A stretch of DNA of 47,698 nucleotides from Nitrosomonadaceae bacterium (lineage in GTDB: Bacteria; Pseudomonadota; Gammaproteobacteria; Burkholderiales; Nitrosomonadaceae). A model generated the notes under the pieces. The model was given only the letters and a program-made list of their open reading frames with translations. It searched no databases and was not told the DNA's origin. How positions within the stretch are numbered: the stretch's first letter is position 1; every line of letters begins with the position of its first letter. The stretch is from contig JAUSLF010000056.1 of the NCBI GenBank assembly GCA_030646695.1, positions 1-47,698 of the forward strand. Reading direction: 5' to 3'. The position numbers were made by a program, and so were the translations under genes. This document shows positions 24,752 through 32,601 of the stretch, in pieces.

Positions 24752-27034
24752 ATGAATAATCACACCCGACTTTCCGTCACCCGCCGCGAACTGCTGGGCA
24801 GTTCCGGGGCCCTTGTGGTTTCCGCTGCCGTGCCGTGGCTCTCCGGTTCGGCGCAAGCGCAAGGCAGCAACATGAAAAAACCGGCGTTGGCGCCCGATGA
24901 ACTCGATTCCTGGGTGGCGATTCAGCCTGATGGCCAGGTGATCGCCTACTACGGCAAAGTCGACCTGGGCCAGGGCCTGGAAGTCGCCATTGCGCAAATC
25001 GTCGCCGAGGAGCTCGACGTTGCCTTTGACAAGGTCGAAATCATCATGGGCGATACCGCGACCTCCCTCAACCAGGGCGGCGCCTCCAGCGCGCTGGGCA
25101 TCCAGGCTGGCGCCAAGCCGCTGCGCAACGCTGCAGCCGAAGCGCGTCGCCTGCTGGTGGATATGGCGTCAGCCAAGCTGGGCCTGGCGCCCGGGAAACT
25201 GGGCGTTTCCGATGGTGTCATCTTCGCGCTGGACGATGTCGGCAAACGGGTGAGCTACGCGGAACTGATTGGTGGTCAGTACTTCAACACCAAGGTTGAG
25301 TGGAACAAAAAAAACGGCAACCAGATGAACGTCAAGGGCAAGGCCAAACCCAAACTACCGGCGCAATACACGCTGGTTGGCCAGCCGGTTTCCCGGCGCG
25401 ACGTGGCATGGAAAGTTTTTGGCACCGGCAGGTATGTGAGCGACATAACCGTTCCCGGCATGTTGCACGCCCGGGTCATTCGCACGCCACGCGCCGGCAG
25501 TATTGCCGAGGCGGTGGATGCGAGCTCAATCCAGTCCATCCCCGGCGCACGAGTCATTCGCGAAAAGAATTTTCTGGCCGTGGTGGCGGACAAGGAGTGG
25601 GACGCGGTGCGTGCCGCACGCCTGCTCAAGGTGACATGGAGTGAAGCCAAAAATCTCTTTCCAACTTGGGAGAAAGTTCACGACCACATACGCTCTGCCC
25701 CTACCCTAAAACGCGATGATTCCGAAAAAACCGGTGATGTGGCTGCCGCCTTCCAGAGCGCGGCGCGCGTGGTGCAAGCCGAATACGAATGGCCTTTCCA
25801 GTCGCACGCCAGCATGGGGCCGGCGTGCGCCATTGTCGATGCCAGGGCCGATCATGCGACGCTGTGGACCGGCTCGCAAAAACCGCATTACGCCCGCGAT
25901 GGCGTTGCCAAGCAGCTGGGTTTGGCAGCGGAAAAAGTGCAAGGCATCTGGTTCATCGGACCGGGCTCTTATGGCCGAAACGATGCCGGTGACGCAGCAC
26001 TCGACGCCGCCTTGCTGTCCAAACTGACCGGCAGACCGGTGCGGGTACAGGGCATGCGCCACGACGCTACCGCCTGGGATCCTAAGGCGCCAGCCTCGGT
26101 CCACCGGGCTCGCGCGGCGCTCGACGCTTCCGGCAAAGTGATCGGCTATGAATTCACATCGCGCGGGTTTTCACGCGCCTCCATACGCAGCAACGAATCC
26201 GATCCACGCGACAGCTTGTCCGGCATGGAGATCGGACTGCCGCCCAATATTGGTGTTGGCTTTGGCACGCCGGAAGAAAGCTACGGCTTTAACAACAAGC
26301 TGCTCGCCTGGGAGGTCATTCCGGCCCTGCTGGATGGTGCGTCACCACTGCGCACCTCCCACCTGCGTGATCCGGTTGGGCTGCAAATCCACTTTGCCAG
26401 CGAACAGTTTATTGACGAGCTGGCCGTCGCCACCGGAGCCGACCCAGTCGCCTTCCGATTGAACTACCTGACCGCCGCACGCGATCAGGCTGTGGTCAAG
26501 GCAGCGGCGGAAAAATCCGGCTGGAAAGCCCGCTCCTCGGCGCGCCGCGACCTGTCCGCAGATCTTCTCAAGGGTCGCGGAATTGCCTATGCCCAGCGCG
26601 GCGGCACGATTTTGGCGGTCGTCGCCGAGATTGAAGTCGAGCGTAAGACTGGACGAATCTGGGGGAGAAAATTCACCGTCGCACACGATTGCGGACTGGT
26701 CGTCAACCCGGAAGGCCTACGTCACACCATCGAAGGCGGGTTGGTGCAATCGCTGTCCCGCTCGCTCTTTGAGGAAGTGCATTTTGATAAAAACTCGGTG
26801 ACCAGCGTCGACTGGTTGAGCTATCCGATTCTTGACATGAAGGATGCGCCGGAGAGCATAGACGTGGTTCTGATCAATCACCCCGAAGTCGCACCGACAG
26901 GCGCCGGAGAAGCGACCTGCCGGGTCGTTCCGGCCGCCGTAGCGAATGCATTTTTTGATGCGACAGGTGTTCGCCTGCGTCGCGCGCCGATGACGCCAGA
27001 ACGGGTCATGGCGGCATTGGCAAGCGCGAGTTGA
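24752..27034 (+). CDS. Molybdopterin-binding large subunit of a hydroxylase (IorB-like)
   Basis: This 760-residue protein starts with a twin-arginine-type leader (SVTRRELLGSSGALVVSAAV, cleavage after AQA likely), so the enzyme is probably periplasmic or anchored there. The core contains repeated molybdopterin-binding motifs such as GKVDLGQGLEVAIAQI and the active-site Glu in PTGAGEATCRV near the C-terminus. Family members hydroxylate N-heteroaromatics (isoquinoline, nicotinate) or oxidise aldehydes. No cytochrome c subunit gene and no XdhC/CoxI-type maturation gene is nearby. Whether it belongs to the aromatic pathway is not shown. Confidence 0.88.
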   Translation: MNNHTRLSVTRRELLGSSGALVVSAAVPWLSGSAQAQGSNMKKPALAPDELDSWVAIQPDGQVIAYYGKVDLGQGLEVAIAQIVAEELDVAFDKVEIIMGDTATSLNQGGASSALGIQAGAKPLRNAAAEARRLLVDMASAKLGLAPGKLGVSDGVIFALDDVGKRVSYAELIGGQYFNTKVEWNKKNGNQMNVKGKAKPKLPAQYTLVGQPVSRRDVAWKVFGTGRYVSDITVPGMLHARVIRTPRAGSIAEAVDASSIQSIPGARVIREKNFLAVVADKEWDAVRAARLLKVTWSEAKNLFPTWEKVHDHIRSAPTLKRDDSEKTGDVAAAFQSAARVVQAEYEWPFQSHASMGPACAIVDARADHATLWTGSQKPHYARDGVAKQLGLAAEKVQGIWFIGPGSYGRNDAGDAALDAALLSKLTGRPVRVQGMRHDATAWDPKAPASVHRARAALDASGKVIGYEFTSRGFSRASIRSNESDPRDSLSGMEIGLPPNIGVGFGTPEESYGFNNKLLAWEVIPALLDGASPLRTSHLRDPVGLQIHFASEQFIDELAVATGADPVAFRLNYLTAARDQAVVKAAAEKSGWKARSSARRDLSADLLKGRGIAYAQRGGTILAVVAEIEVERKTGRIWGRKFTVAHDCGLVVNPEGLRHTIEGGLVQSLSRSLFEEVHFDKNSVTSVDWLSYPILDMKDAPESIDVVLINHPEVAPTGAGEATCRVVPAAVANAFFDATGVRLRRAPMTPERVMAALASAS

Positions 27035-27037
27035 TCA

Positions 27038-27054
27038 CGCCGCCGGCTGCGGCG
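27038..27054. terminator. GC hairpin between convergent genes
   Basis: CGCCGC (27038-27043) pairs perfectly with GCGGCG (27049-27054) around a 5-base loop, between the ends of the plus-strand hydroxylase and the minus-strand chromate-transporter genes. There is no T-run on either side, so its function as terminator is uncertain. Confidence 0.35.
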
Positions 27055-27072
27055 AAGGCTTGGCTTTACACC

Positions 27073-27600
27073 TCACCAGGGGATAAAGGCCCCCAGCCCA
27101 CCGGCGGCGAAAATCAGCAACACTGGAGGAATGCGGGTTAGCGTCAGTAGGGCGACCGTGGCGATAATGATGGCGGCGCCCTTCCACACCCCTGGCGCAT
27201 CACGCACCAGCAGAAAGCAGGTGGAAAGCATCAAACCGATCGCCACCGGACCGAGGCCGCGCTGCATCGCCCGCAGTCCGCGTTCGAATTGCGCCTTTCG
27301 GCCCAGCCGGGACACCACGAAAGGAAAAATCAGCGCGGGCAAGGACAATCCGATGGTCGTTGCCAACGCGCCCTTGACCCCGGCTATCTGCCAGCCCATG
27401 ACGGTAACAAACATGATGTTCGGACCCGGAGACGCCTGGGCCATGGCGATCGAGTTGACAAATTGGGTATGGCTCAGGTAACCATGCTGGTCCACCACAT
27501 AGCGGTGCATGTCAGAGGCCAGCGAAATAGCCCCGCCGGTCGCAAACACCGACAGCGACAAGAAATGCAAAAAAAGTGCTAGAAGCTCGGTGTTGCTCAT
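27073..27600 (-). CDS. chrA: Chromate transporter, second half protein (short-chain ChrA pair)
   Basis: This 175-residue membrane protein is one of two half-size ChrA domains. The family signature is in ASPGPNIMFVTVMGWQIAG (the short-chain form of the PGP motif), followed by four to five hydrophobic segments. Short ChrA pairs form heteromeric CHR transporters for chromate or a related oxyanion. Its ATG overlaps the stop of the first half (ATGA at 27600-27597). The role in this operon is unclear. Confidence 0.82.
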   Translation of the reverse strand: MSNTELLALFLHFLSLSVFATGGAISLASDMHRYVVDQHGYLSHTQFVNSIAMAQASPGPNIMFVTVMGWQIAGVKGALATTIGLSLPALIFPFVVSRLGRKAQFERGLRAMQRGLGPVAIGLMLSTCFLLVRDAPGVWKGAAIIIATVALLTLTRIPPVLLIFAAGGLGAFIPW

Positions 27601-28163
27601 GGGTGACGACTCCGCCAAGCCAGCCATACCGACAACACGCCAAGGGTCAACATCACCGTGCTGACAGGCAAACGCGCTAGGCCAACCGCAGCAAAACTCA
27701 GCGCTGCTACGGCGATGCCTATGCGTTGCCCCCGCAGGGTGCGGGACATGCGAAATGCGGTGGTCACAATCAGGCCAACACTGGCCGCGCCCATGCCGTG
27801 CAGGGCCCCCTGCACTTGGGGAACATGCTGAAACTGTTGGAACACCGTGGCCACACTGACGATAATGACACTGGGCAGCAGCAGGAAGCCACCCAGCGCA
27901 GCGGCTGCCCCACGTACCCCCAGGAACCGGTCGCCCAGCAGCACGCAAAAAGAGACACCGGTCGGGCCGGGTAAAACCTGGCTCACCGCGTAAAGGCCAA
28001 GAAACTCTTTGGCGCTGAGCCAGCGCTTATCGCGTACCACCGTGCGCTCTATGAACGTCAGTGCACCACCAAAACTTTGCAGCGAGATCCAGGCGAACGC
28101 CAGGAACAACTCGCGGGCCAATTCAGGCGGGGGCCCGGCGTCTTCTGACGCCAGTTCATCCAC
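27597..28163 (-). CDS. chrA: Chromate transporter, first half protein (short-chain ChrA pair)
   Basis: This is the N-terminal-type ChrA half, about 188 residues. It has LFLAFAWISLQSFGGALTF, then VSQVLPGPTGVSFCVLLG with the conserved PGP. I place the start at the GTG 28163, which overlaps the end of the nickel/cobalt permease gene by 8 bp; no ATG lies between that point and the conserved region. Longer frames upstream run inside the permease gene and look like shadow sequence. Confidence 0.72.
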   Translation of the reverse strand: MDELASEDAGPPPELARELFLAFAWISLQSFGGALTFIERTVVRDKRWLSAKEFLGLYAVSQVLPGPTGVSFCVLLGDRFLGVRGAAAALGGFLLLPSVIIVSVATVFQQFQHVPQVQGALHGMGAASVGLIVTTAFRMSRTLRGQRIGIAVAALSFAAVGLARLPVSTVMLTLGVLSVWLAWRSRHP

Positions 28164-28980
28164 GGAGCGGTCCGGCCGCTCGGTGCAGACGTGCCTTTTG
28201 AAGGGTGATACGGGCCATGTAAACCAGCGACGTGAAGCTGACCAGACCGATTCCGACCCAGATACCCAGGTTGTCCCAGAGCTGCGCAAAGCCGATTTCG
28301 AATTCGCGCACAATGCCGGCCCCGGCCGCCAGCAGGGCAATCACCGCAATAAAACCGCTGGAAAAACGGCTGGCCTGGCGTGCCAGGCGGTCGCTGCGGC
28401 TGGCAAACCAGTTGAGCAGTGCGCCATTAGCGGCATCCGCCACGGTCATGCCCAATCCGAACACGGCGGCCATCAACACCACGGTGGACAGGCCACTGAA
28501 CTGGCTGCCGCGGCTGGCAAAAAATGCGGCCTGCGCCAACGCGTCGAAAGACAGGGCAAATGCCATACCCACCAGTGCCGGGGGCAACTGGCGGCCGGTC
28601 AGGCGAAACAACGCTGCCGCAAACGGACCGACCGGCCGCGGCGCACCATCGTCGGCCAGTAAAGCATGGTTGAGGTTGGAGACGGCAATCAGCAGCAGGA
28701 AGCCACATGAAATAACCAGTCCCAGACCATCGAGCCACTGCGGCAGCGCAGCACTCTGGCCAAACAGCAAAGCCGAGGCCAGCAGTATCACGGCGCTGTG
28801 GCCCAAGGCAAACTGCATGCCCACCAGGCGTGATGTCCAGTACGAGTGGTGCAGTTGGCGCGCCCGTGTCATGCCATCAATCACCGCAATGTGGTCAGCG
28901 TCGAAACCATGGCGAAAACCCAGCATGCCGACCAGAGCCAACGAGGGCAGCAGACTGTTGGCTACGGTGACGGTACTCAT
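28156..28980 (-). CDS. NiCoT-family nickel/cobalt permease
   Basis: This 274-residue inner-membrane protein has the NiCoT hallmark H-x4-D-H in its second helix region (GFRHGFDADHIAVID, H24 to H30), a later GHSAVI segment and about seven to eight membrane helices. HoxN/NixA proteins import Ni2+ or Co2+ with high affinity. It sits just after a class II aldolase gene and a His-rich EutA-like gene, so it may supply the metal for a catabolic enzyme of this operon. Which metal it prefers cannot be read from sequence here. Confidence 0.88.
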   Translation of the reverse strand: MSTVTVANSLLPSLALVGMLGFRHGFDADHIAVIDGMTRARQLHHSYWTSRLVGMQFALGHSAVILLASALLFGQSAALPQWLDGLGLVISCGFLLLIAVSNLNHALLADDGAPRPVGPFAAALFRLTGRQLPPALVGMAFALSFDALAQAAFFASRGSQFSGLSTVVLMAAVFGLGMTVADAANGALLNWFASRSDRLARQASRFSSGFIAVIALLAAGAGIVREFEIGFAQLWDNLGIWVGIGLVSFTSLVYMARITLQKARLHRAAGPLRG

Positions 28981-29077
28981 GCGAACTCCTCAGGACAGAT
29001 ATAAAGTGCGCCCGCGCAGGGTTCACCGCATCGGCCAGCACCCGCACCCGATTCACGAAATGGGTATGAAACTACGG

Positions 29078-29764
29078 TCACAGCCCCTCCGGAAAATGTT
29101 TGGCAGCGTGGTAATCCCAGACCTTTTGCAGCAGGACCGGCCGCGACAGGTTGCGGCCAATCAGCGCACATTCTTCATCGCTCAAGGCCTGCGGCTTGCC
29201 AATTTGCAGCGCCAGGAATTGGCGGTACGCGTTTTCTTCCAGGTAAATCGCCTGCACAAAAGCGTCGGATACCGACGCGGCGACAGTCACTGCACCATGG
29301 CGCCGCATCAATGCCGCCTTGGCCTCACCGAGAAACTCGGCGACCTCCCGCCCCAGCGCCACAGAATTGATGGATGCGGTTTTGTCAAAAACCGGCACCG
29401 TACCCACCACCGCCGCCTGCATGGTGACCGGCTGCCAGGCCTGCCCCACCGTGGTCAAGACGGTGGACCAGCGCGGATGGGTATGAACGACGGCGTGGAC
29501 ATCGGGACGGCGCAGGTAAATCTGCGCATGCAGGTGAAACTCCATGGGCGGCGTTCGCGCACCGGCCAGGCTGCGGCCATCGAAATCAATTTCAATGAAA
29601 TCGTCTTCGCGGATGCGGCTGCGCACCGAATCGGCGGCGTTAATCAGCAAGCCGCGGCCATCGGGCAGGCGGGCGCTGAAATGGCCATTGAAATCAATGA
29701 TTTCTTCGCGCTCCAGCATGGCCAGTGCGAGTGCCAGTTTTTGACGGGTTGCGGCCAGATCCAT
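29078..29764 (-). CDS. Class II aldolase/adducin-family protein
   Basis: This 228-residue protein has the zinc-site pattern EFHLHAQIYLRRPDVHAVVHTHPRW and MRRHGAVTVA. It is a paralog of the protein at 14530 but not close. Fuculose-phosphate-type aldolases and some aromatic decarboxylases share the fold. Its ATG lies 2 bp after the EutA-like stop, so the two are translated together, and the nickel/cobalt permease follows. It may be the client of the EutA-like protein; that is inference. Substrate unknown. Confidence 0.82.
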   Translation of the reverse strand: MDLAATRQKLALALAMLEREEIIDFNGHFSARLPDGRGLLINAADSVRSRIREDDFIEIDFDGRSLAGARTPPMEFHLHAQIYLRRPDVHAVVHTHPRWSTVLTTVGQAWQPVTMQAAVVGTVPVFDKTASINSVALGREVAEFLGEAKAALMRRHGAVTVAASVSDAFVQAIYLEENAYRQFLALQIGKPQALSDEECALIGRNLSRPVLLQKVWDYHAAKHFPEGL

Positions 29765-29766
29765 GG

Positions 29767-31554
29767 TTAATGCCCGTGGTGGTGGTGGTGACCATGGCCG
29801 TGCTTATGACCGTGATCATAAGCACGGTCATGGTCGTTCTCATGCGAATGCGCATGGCTGTGGTCGTCATGCCGGTGCAACTCGCCGTCGTCATGGCGGT
29901 GCCAGTTGCTCAAATCGGATTTTCCGTGGGAATGCGGGTCTTCACTGAACACCAGGGACTTGATGGTCACCGGCACCGTGAGCGAGGGCATGCGGATCCG
30001 CCCCAGGTCGATGAAGTCAAAGCCCCACAAGGTGATGCCGTCAATCACCAGCACTTCGCCGGTCACCCGGGGATCGTCCTTGATCAGGTGACCCAGCGTC
30101 ATGGCGATATCGCCGTCGGCCAGCACATACACCGGCCGGCCGGTGGCCAGGGTGCGCGGGATCGCCGACAGCAGCCCATCGGCCATTGCGGCCAAACGCT
30201 CAAAAGTTGGCTGGCCAGTCCAGCGCAGCGACAGCGCATTGTCCTGATCACCTTCGACCAGGTCATGGCGCATGAATGATTGTTGCAGTGACTGCACGAC
30301 CTCGGCGGGGTCTATGTGATCTTGAAGCGCCAGGGGCAATGGCACGACCTGCAGGTTTTTACGCGGCAACAGCACCCGCGGCTCGGACACAAACGTTGTA
30401 TTGCCGCTGAGTTGTACGCTGTATTCAGACGCACCCAGCACGGTAGCGCGCAGGCATTCGCCGGGCGGCAGCAGATTCCAAGGCAACGCACCCTGATCAA
30501 GGCGATCGCGTACGGCTTCGCCAAACATTTTTCCGAGGTCACCAAAATCACGCGCCTCGCGCCGGTAGACATATTCACCCACGCCACCTGAAAACATGAT
30601 GCCGCCGAGTTGCTCGAGTGGCGGCAGCGGGTCGGTCAACAGCATTTCCTGCAGGTCGTTCTCGGTATATTGCTGCTTCAAAAGCCGCACCAGAGTGTCC
30701 GCCATGGTGGCGGCCACATGCGCCATGTCCTTGCGGCTGACGACGCTGCCCAGCTGCCAGTCAAAGCCGGCGCGCAGCGCATGACCCCGACCCGCCGGAT
30801 CGAGCCGGGTGATTTTTCCGCTGCCATCCACCACCAGAAGCCGTCCACCCAGGTGCACCGCAGCCGTCGCCCGCAACTCGCCCTTTTCGACCAGGCCCAG
30901 CTTCGTGGTACCGCCACCAATGTCGATGTTGAGGATGGTCGACGAGTCGTCGTAGGAGCGCCGCGCCGCACCAGAACCAAAAACCGCCAACATACATTCC
31001 ATATGGTGACCCGCAGTGGCGCAGACAAACTCACCCCCTTGTTCGGCCAATACATCGGCAATCGCTTGTCCGTTTTCACGGCGCAAGGCTTCCCCCGTCA
31101 AAATCACCGCGCCGGCATCGATGCTGTCGGCATGCAAACCGGCCGCCGTGTAGGCGTCTTCAATGATTTTTCCGAGCGCATCGGCGTCGATCAGGGTGTC
31201 GCTCTGGTAAGGCGTGAGCGTGCTGGGCGACTGGTATATCGGCTCGCGGGAAATCACCACGTAACGGGTTGACAGCTGGTCGGCAACACGTTGCATGTGA
31301 ATTTTGGAAAACACCACCTGGGTGCCGGCTGAGCCGATGTCTATGCCGACGCTGTTGAGGATCACGTTGTCCTGCACCCACAAAGCATGATCGGCCGCGT
31401 TGGGCACACCGCCCATGTCATCGTGGTCATGGTCGTGGTCGCCGCCTTCGCCATGGTCGTGCTCGAGGTAGGCACCCAGTTGATGGTCTTTCAGGGAGTG
31501 CAGCGAATCGGCAGACGGCAGGTCCGGGGCGACAGGGGATCGGGGATCAGACAT
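29767..31554 (-). CDS. EutA-like ASKHA-fold ATPase with His-rich tails
   Basis: This 595-residue protein is a paralog of the one at 20418. The core has SVGIDIGSAGTQVVFSK, ILTGEALRRENGQA, CATAGHHMECML, LNIDIGGGTTKLGLV and MFSGGVGEYVY. It is longer because of two His/Asp-rich extensions: residues 32-46 (HDHGEGGDHDHDHDD) and the last roughly 55 residues, which hold about 20 histidines and end in HHHHHGH. Such tails are typical of nickel, cobalt or zinc storage segments, as in HypB and UreE, and are not part of classical EutA. A good AAGG site precedes the ATG. No EutBC is encoded in the window. Its neighbours are a Pht5-like gene, a class II aldolase and a NiCoT permease. Confidence 0.86.
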   Translation of the reverse strand: MSDPRSPVAPDLPSADSLHSLKDHQLGAYLEHDHGEGGDHDHDHDDMGGVPNAADHALWVQDNVILNSVGIDIGSAGTQVVFSKIHMQRVADQLSTRYVVISREPIYQSPSTLTPYQSDTLIDADALGKIIEDAYTAAGLHADSIDAGAVILTGEALRRENGQAIADVLAEQGGEFVCATAGHHMECMLAVFGSGAARRSYDDSSTILNIDIGGGTTKLGLVEKGELRATAAVHLGGRLLVVDGSGKITRLDPAGRGHALRAGFDWQLGSVVSRKDMAHVAATMADTLVRLLKQQYTENDLQEMLLTDPLPPLEQLGGIMFSGGVGEYVYRREARDFGDLGKMFGEAVRDRLDQGALPWNLLPPGECLRATVLGASEYSVQLSGNTTFVSEPRVLLPRKNLQVVPLPLALQDHIDPAEVVQSLQQSFMRHDLVEGDQDNALSLRWTGQPTFERLAAMADGLLSAIPRTLATGRPVYVLADGDIAMTLGHLIKDDPRVTGEVLVIDGITLWGFDFIDLGRIRMPSLTVPVTIKSLVFSEDPHSHGKSDLSNWHRHDDGELHRHDDHSHAHSHENDHDRAYDHGHKHGHGHHHHHGH

Positions 31555-31562
31555 GGTTAACC

Positions 31563-32555
31563 TTAAATTTTGAAGGATTCGAGCGCCTCGGGCGCAAACA
31601 ACTCATCGGGTGTCAGCAATCGCTTGGACAAGCCCTGCTCATGGTGGTAGCGCAAAAACGTCTCCAGGCACTTGCGGTTGCTCTCCAGGCCATAAGGCCA
31701 GAAATCGTCACCCATTTCCTTGCAGGCTTGCTCGTACTGGGCGCCGGCCCACGGCAGCATAGTCTTGAGTGCCGCCGTCTCGCGCAGGTCTTCGTAGGTT
31801 CGGCGCTGGGCTTCGACAAACGCTTTGTTGAGCGACTGGGCTATCCAGCGGTTGGCCTCATAAACTTCCCGCCGTATCGCCACGGTGTGCATGATGGGAA
31901 AAATTCCGGTGTCCCGGTAATATTGCTTTTCGACTTCGACGTAGTTCTCAAACAGGCGCTTGACGCGCCCGCCACCGGTCATGAAAGAAGACGGCATACG
32001 CGCCGTGTGTAAGGCATCGATCTCGCCATCGAGCAGCATTTGCGACAAGGTCTGTGTCGGCCCTATCGGCTGGACGCGAATGTTTGCGGGCAAATCCAGC
32101 TTGACCTTTTCCAGCCGGCCCGTTTCCTCCACACCCCCGGTGTAGTAGGTCACGCTGTCCACCGGCACCCCATAATGGTCTGACAAGATGCCGCGTATCC
32201 AGACCGGCGCCGTCATCTGGTATTCGGGTGTACCGATACGTTTTCCAATCAGGTCTTTGGGCTCGCGGATACCGGCATCGGCATTCACATAGATACATGA
32301 ATGGCGAAAGAACCGTGAGGGAAAGACAGGGATCGCAATAAAAGGTTGCTCTGATTTGGAGCGCGAGACGGTATAAGAAGACAGCGACAACTCGGCCGCA
32401 TCAAACTCCCGGTGCCGCATCATGCGGAAAAACGTTTCCTCGACCGGCATGTTCAGGTAATTCAGGTCAATGCCATCGGGCTGCACGCTGCCGTCCATCA
32501 GGGCACGTGTCCGGTCGTAATTCCAGCAGCCTAGCGATAGTTTGATTTTTGACAT
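31563..32555 (-). CDS. Pht5-like 4,5-dihydroxyphthalate decarboxylase / ABC binding-protein fold
   Basis: This 330-residue cytoplasmic protein without signal peptide matches the 4,5-dihydroxyphthalate decarboxylase family in length and pattern: KLSLGCWNYDRTRALMDG, EFDAAELSLSSY, EPKDLIGKRIGTPEYQMTA and PYGLESNRKCLETFLRY. It is nearer to that family than the shorter paralog at 2381. The ATG at 32555 has AAGGA 5 bp upstream; longer frames run into the reductase gene. Decarboxylation of a dihydroxy aromatic dicarboxylate to a protocatechuate-type acid is the family reaction; here it is likely but unproven. Confidence 0.8.
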   Translation of the reverse strand: MSKIKLSLGCWNYDRTRALMDGSVQPDGIDLNYLNMPVEETFFRMMRHREFDAAELSLSSYTVSRSKSEQPFIAIPVFPSRFFRHSCIYVNADAGIREPKDLIGKRIGTPEYQMTAPVWIRGILSDHYGVPVDSVTYYTGGVEETGRLEKVKLDLPANIRVQPIGPTQTLSQMLLDGEIDALHTARMPSSFMTGGGRVKRLFENYVEVEKQYYRDTGIFPIMHTVAIRREVYEANRWIAQSLNKAFVEAQRRTYEDLRETAALKTMLPWAGAQYEQACKEMGDDFWPYGLESNRKCLETFLRYHHEQGLSKRLLTPDELFAPEALESFKI

Positions 32556-32601
32556 GGATTCCTTGAACGTCTGGTTAATCAGAAGGCAGAACGCAACGGC
32601 T

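Noticed and set aside
29767..29930. Simple-sequence repeat or CRISPR-like array near 29770-29920
   Set aside because: The repetitive CAT/GTG pattern is the coding sequence of the His-rich tail of the EutA-like protein; there are no regular repeats with unique spacers.
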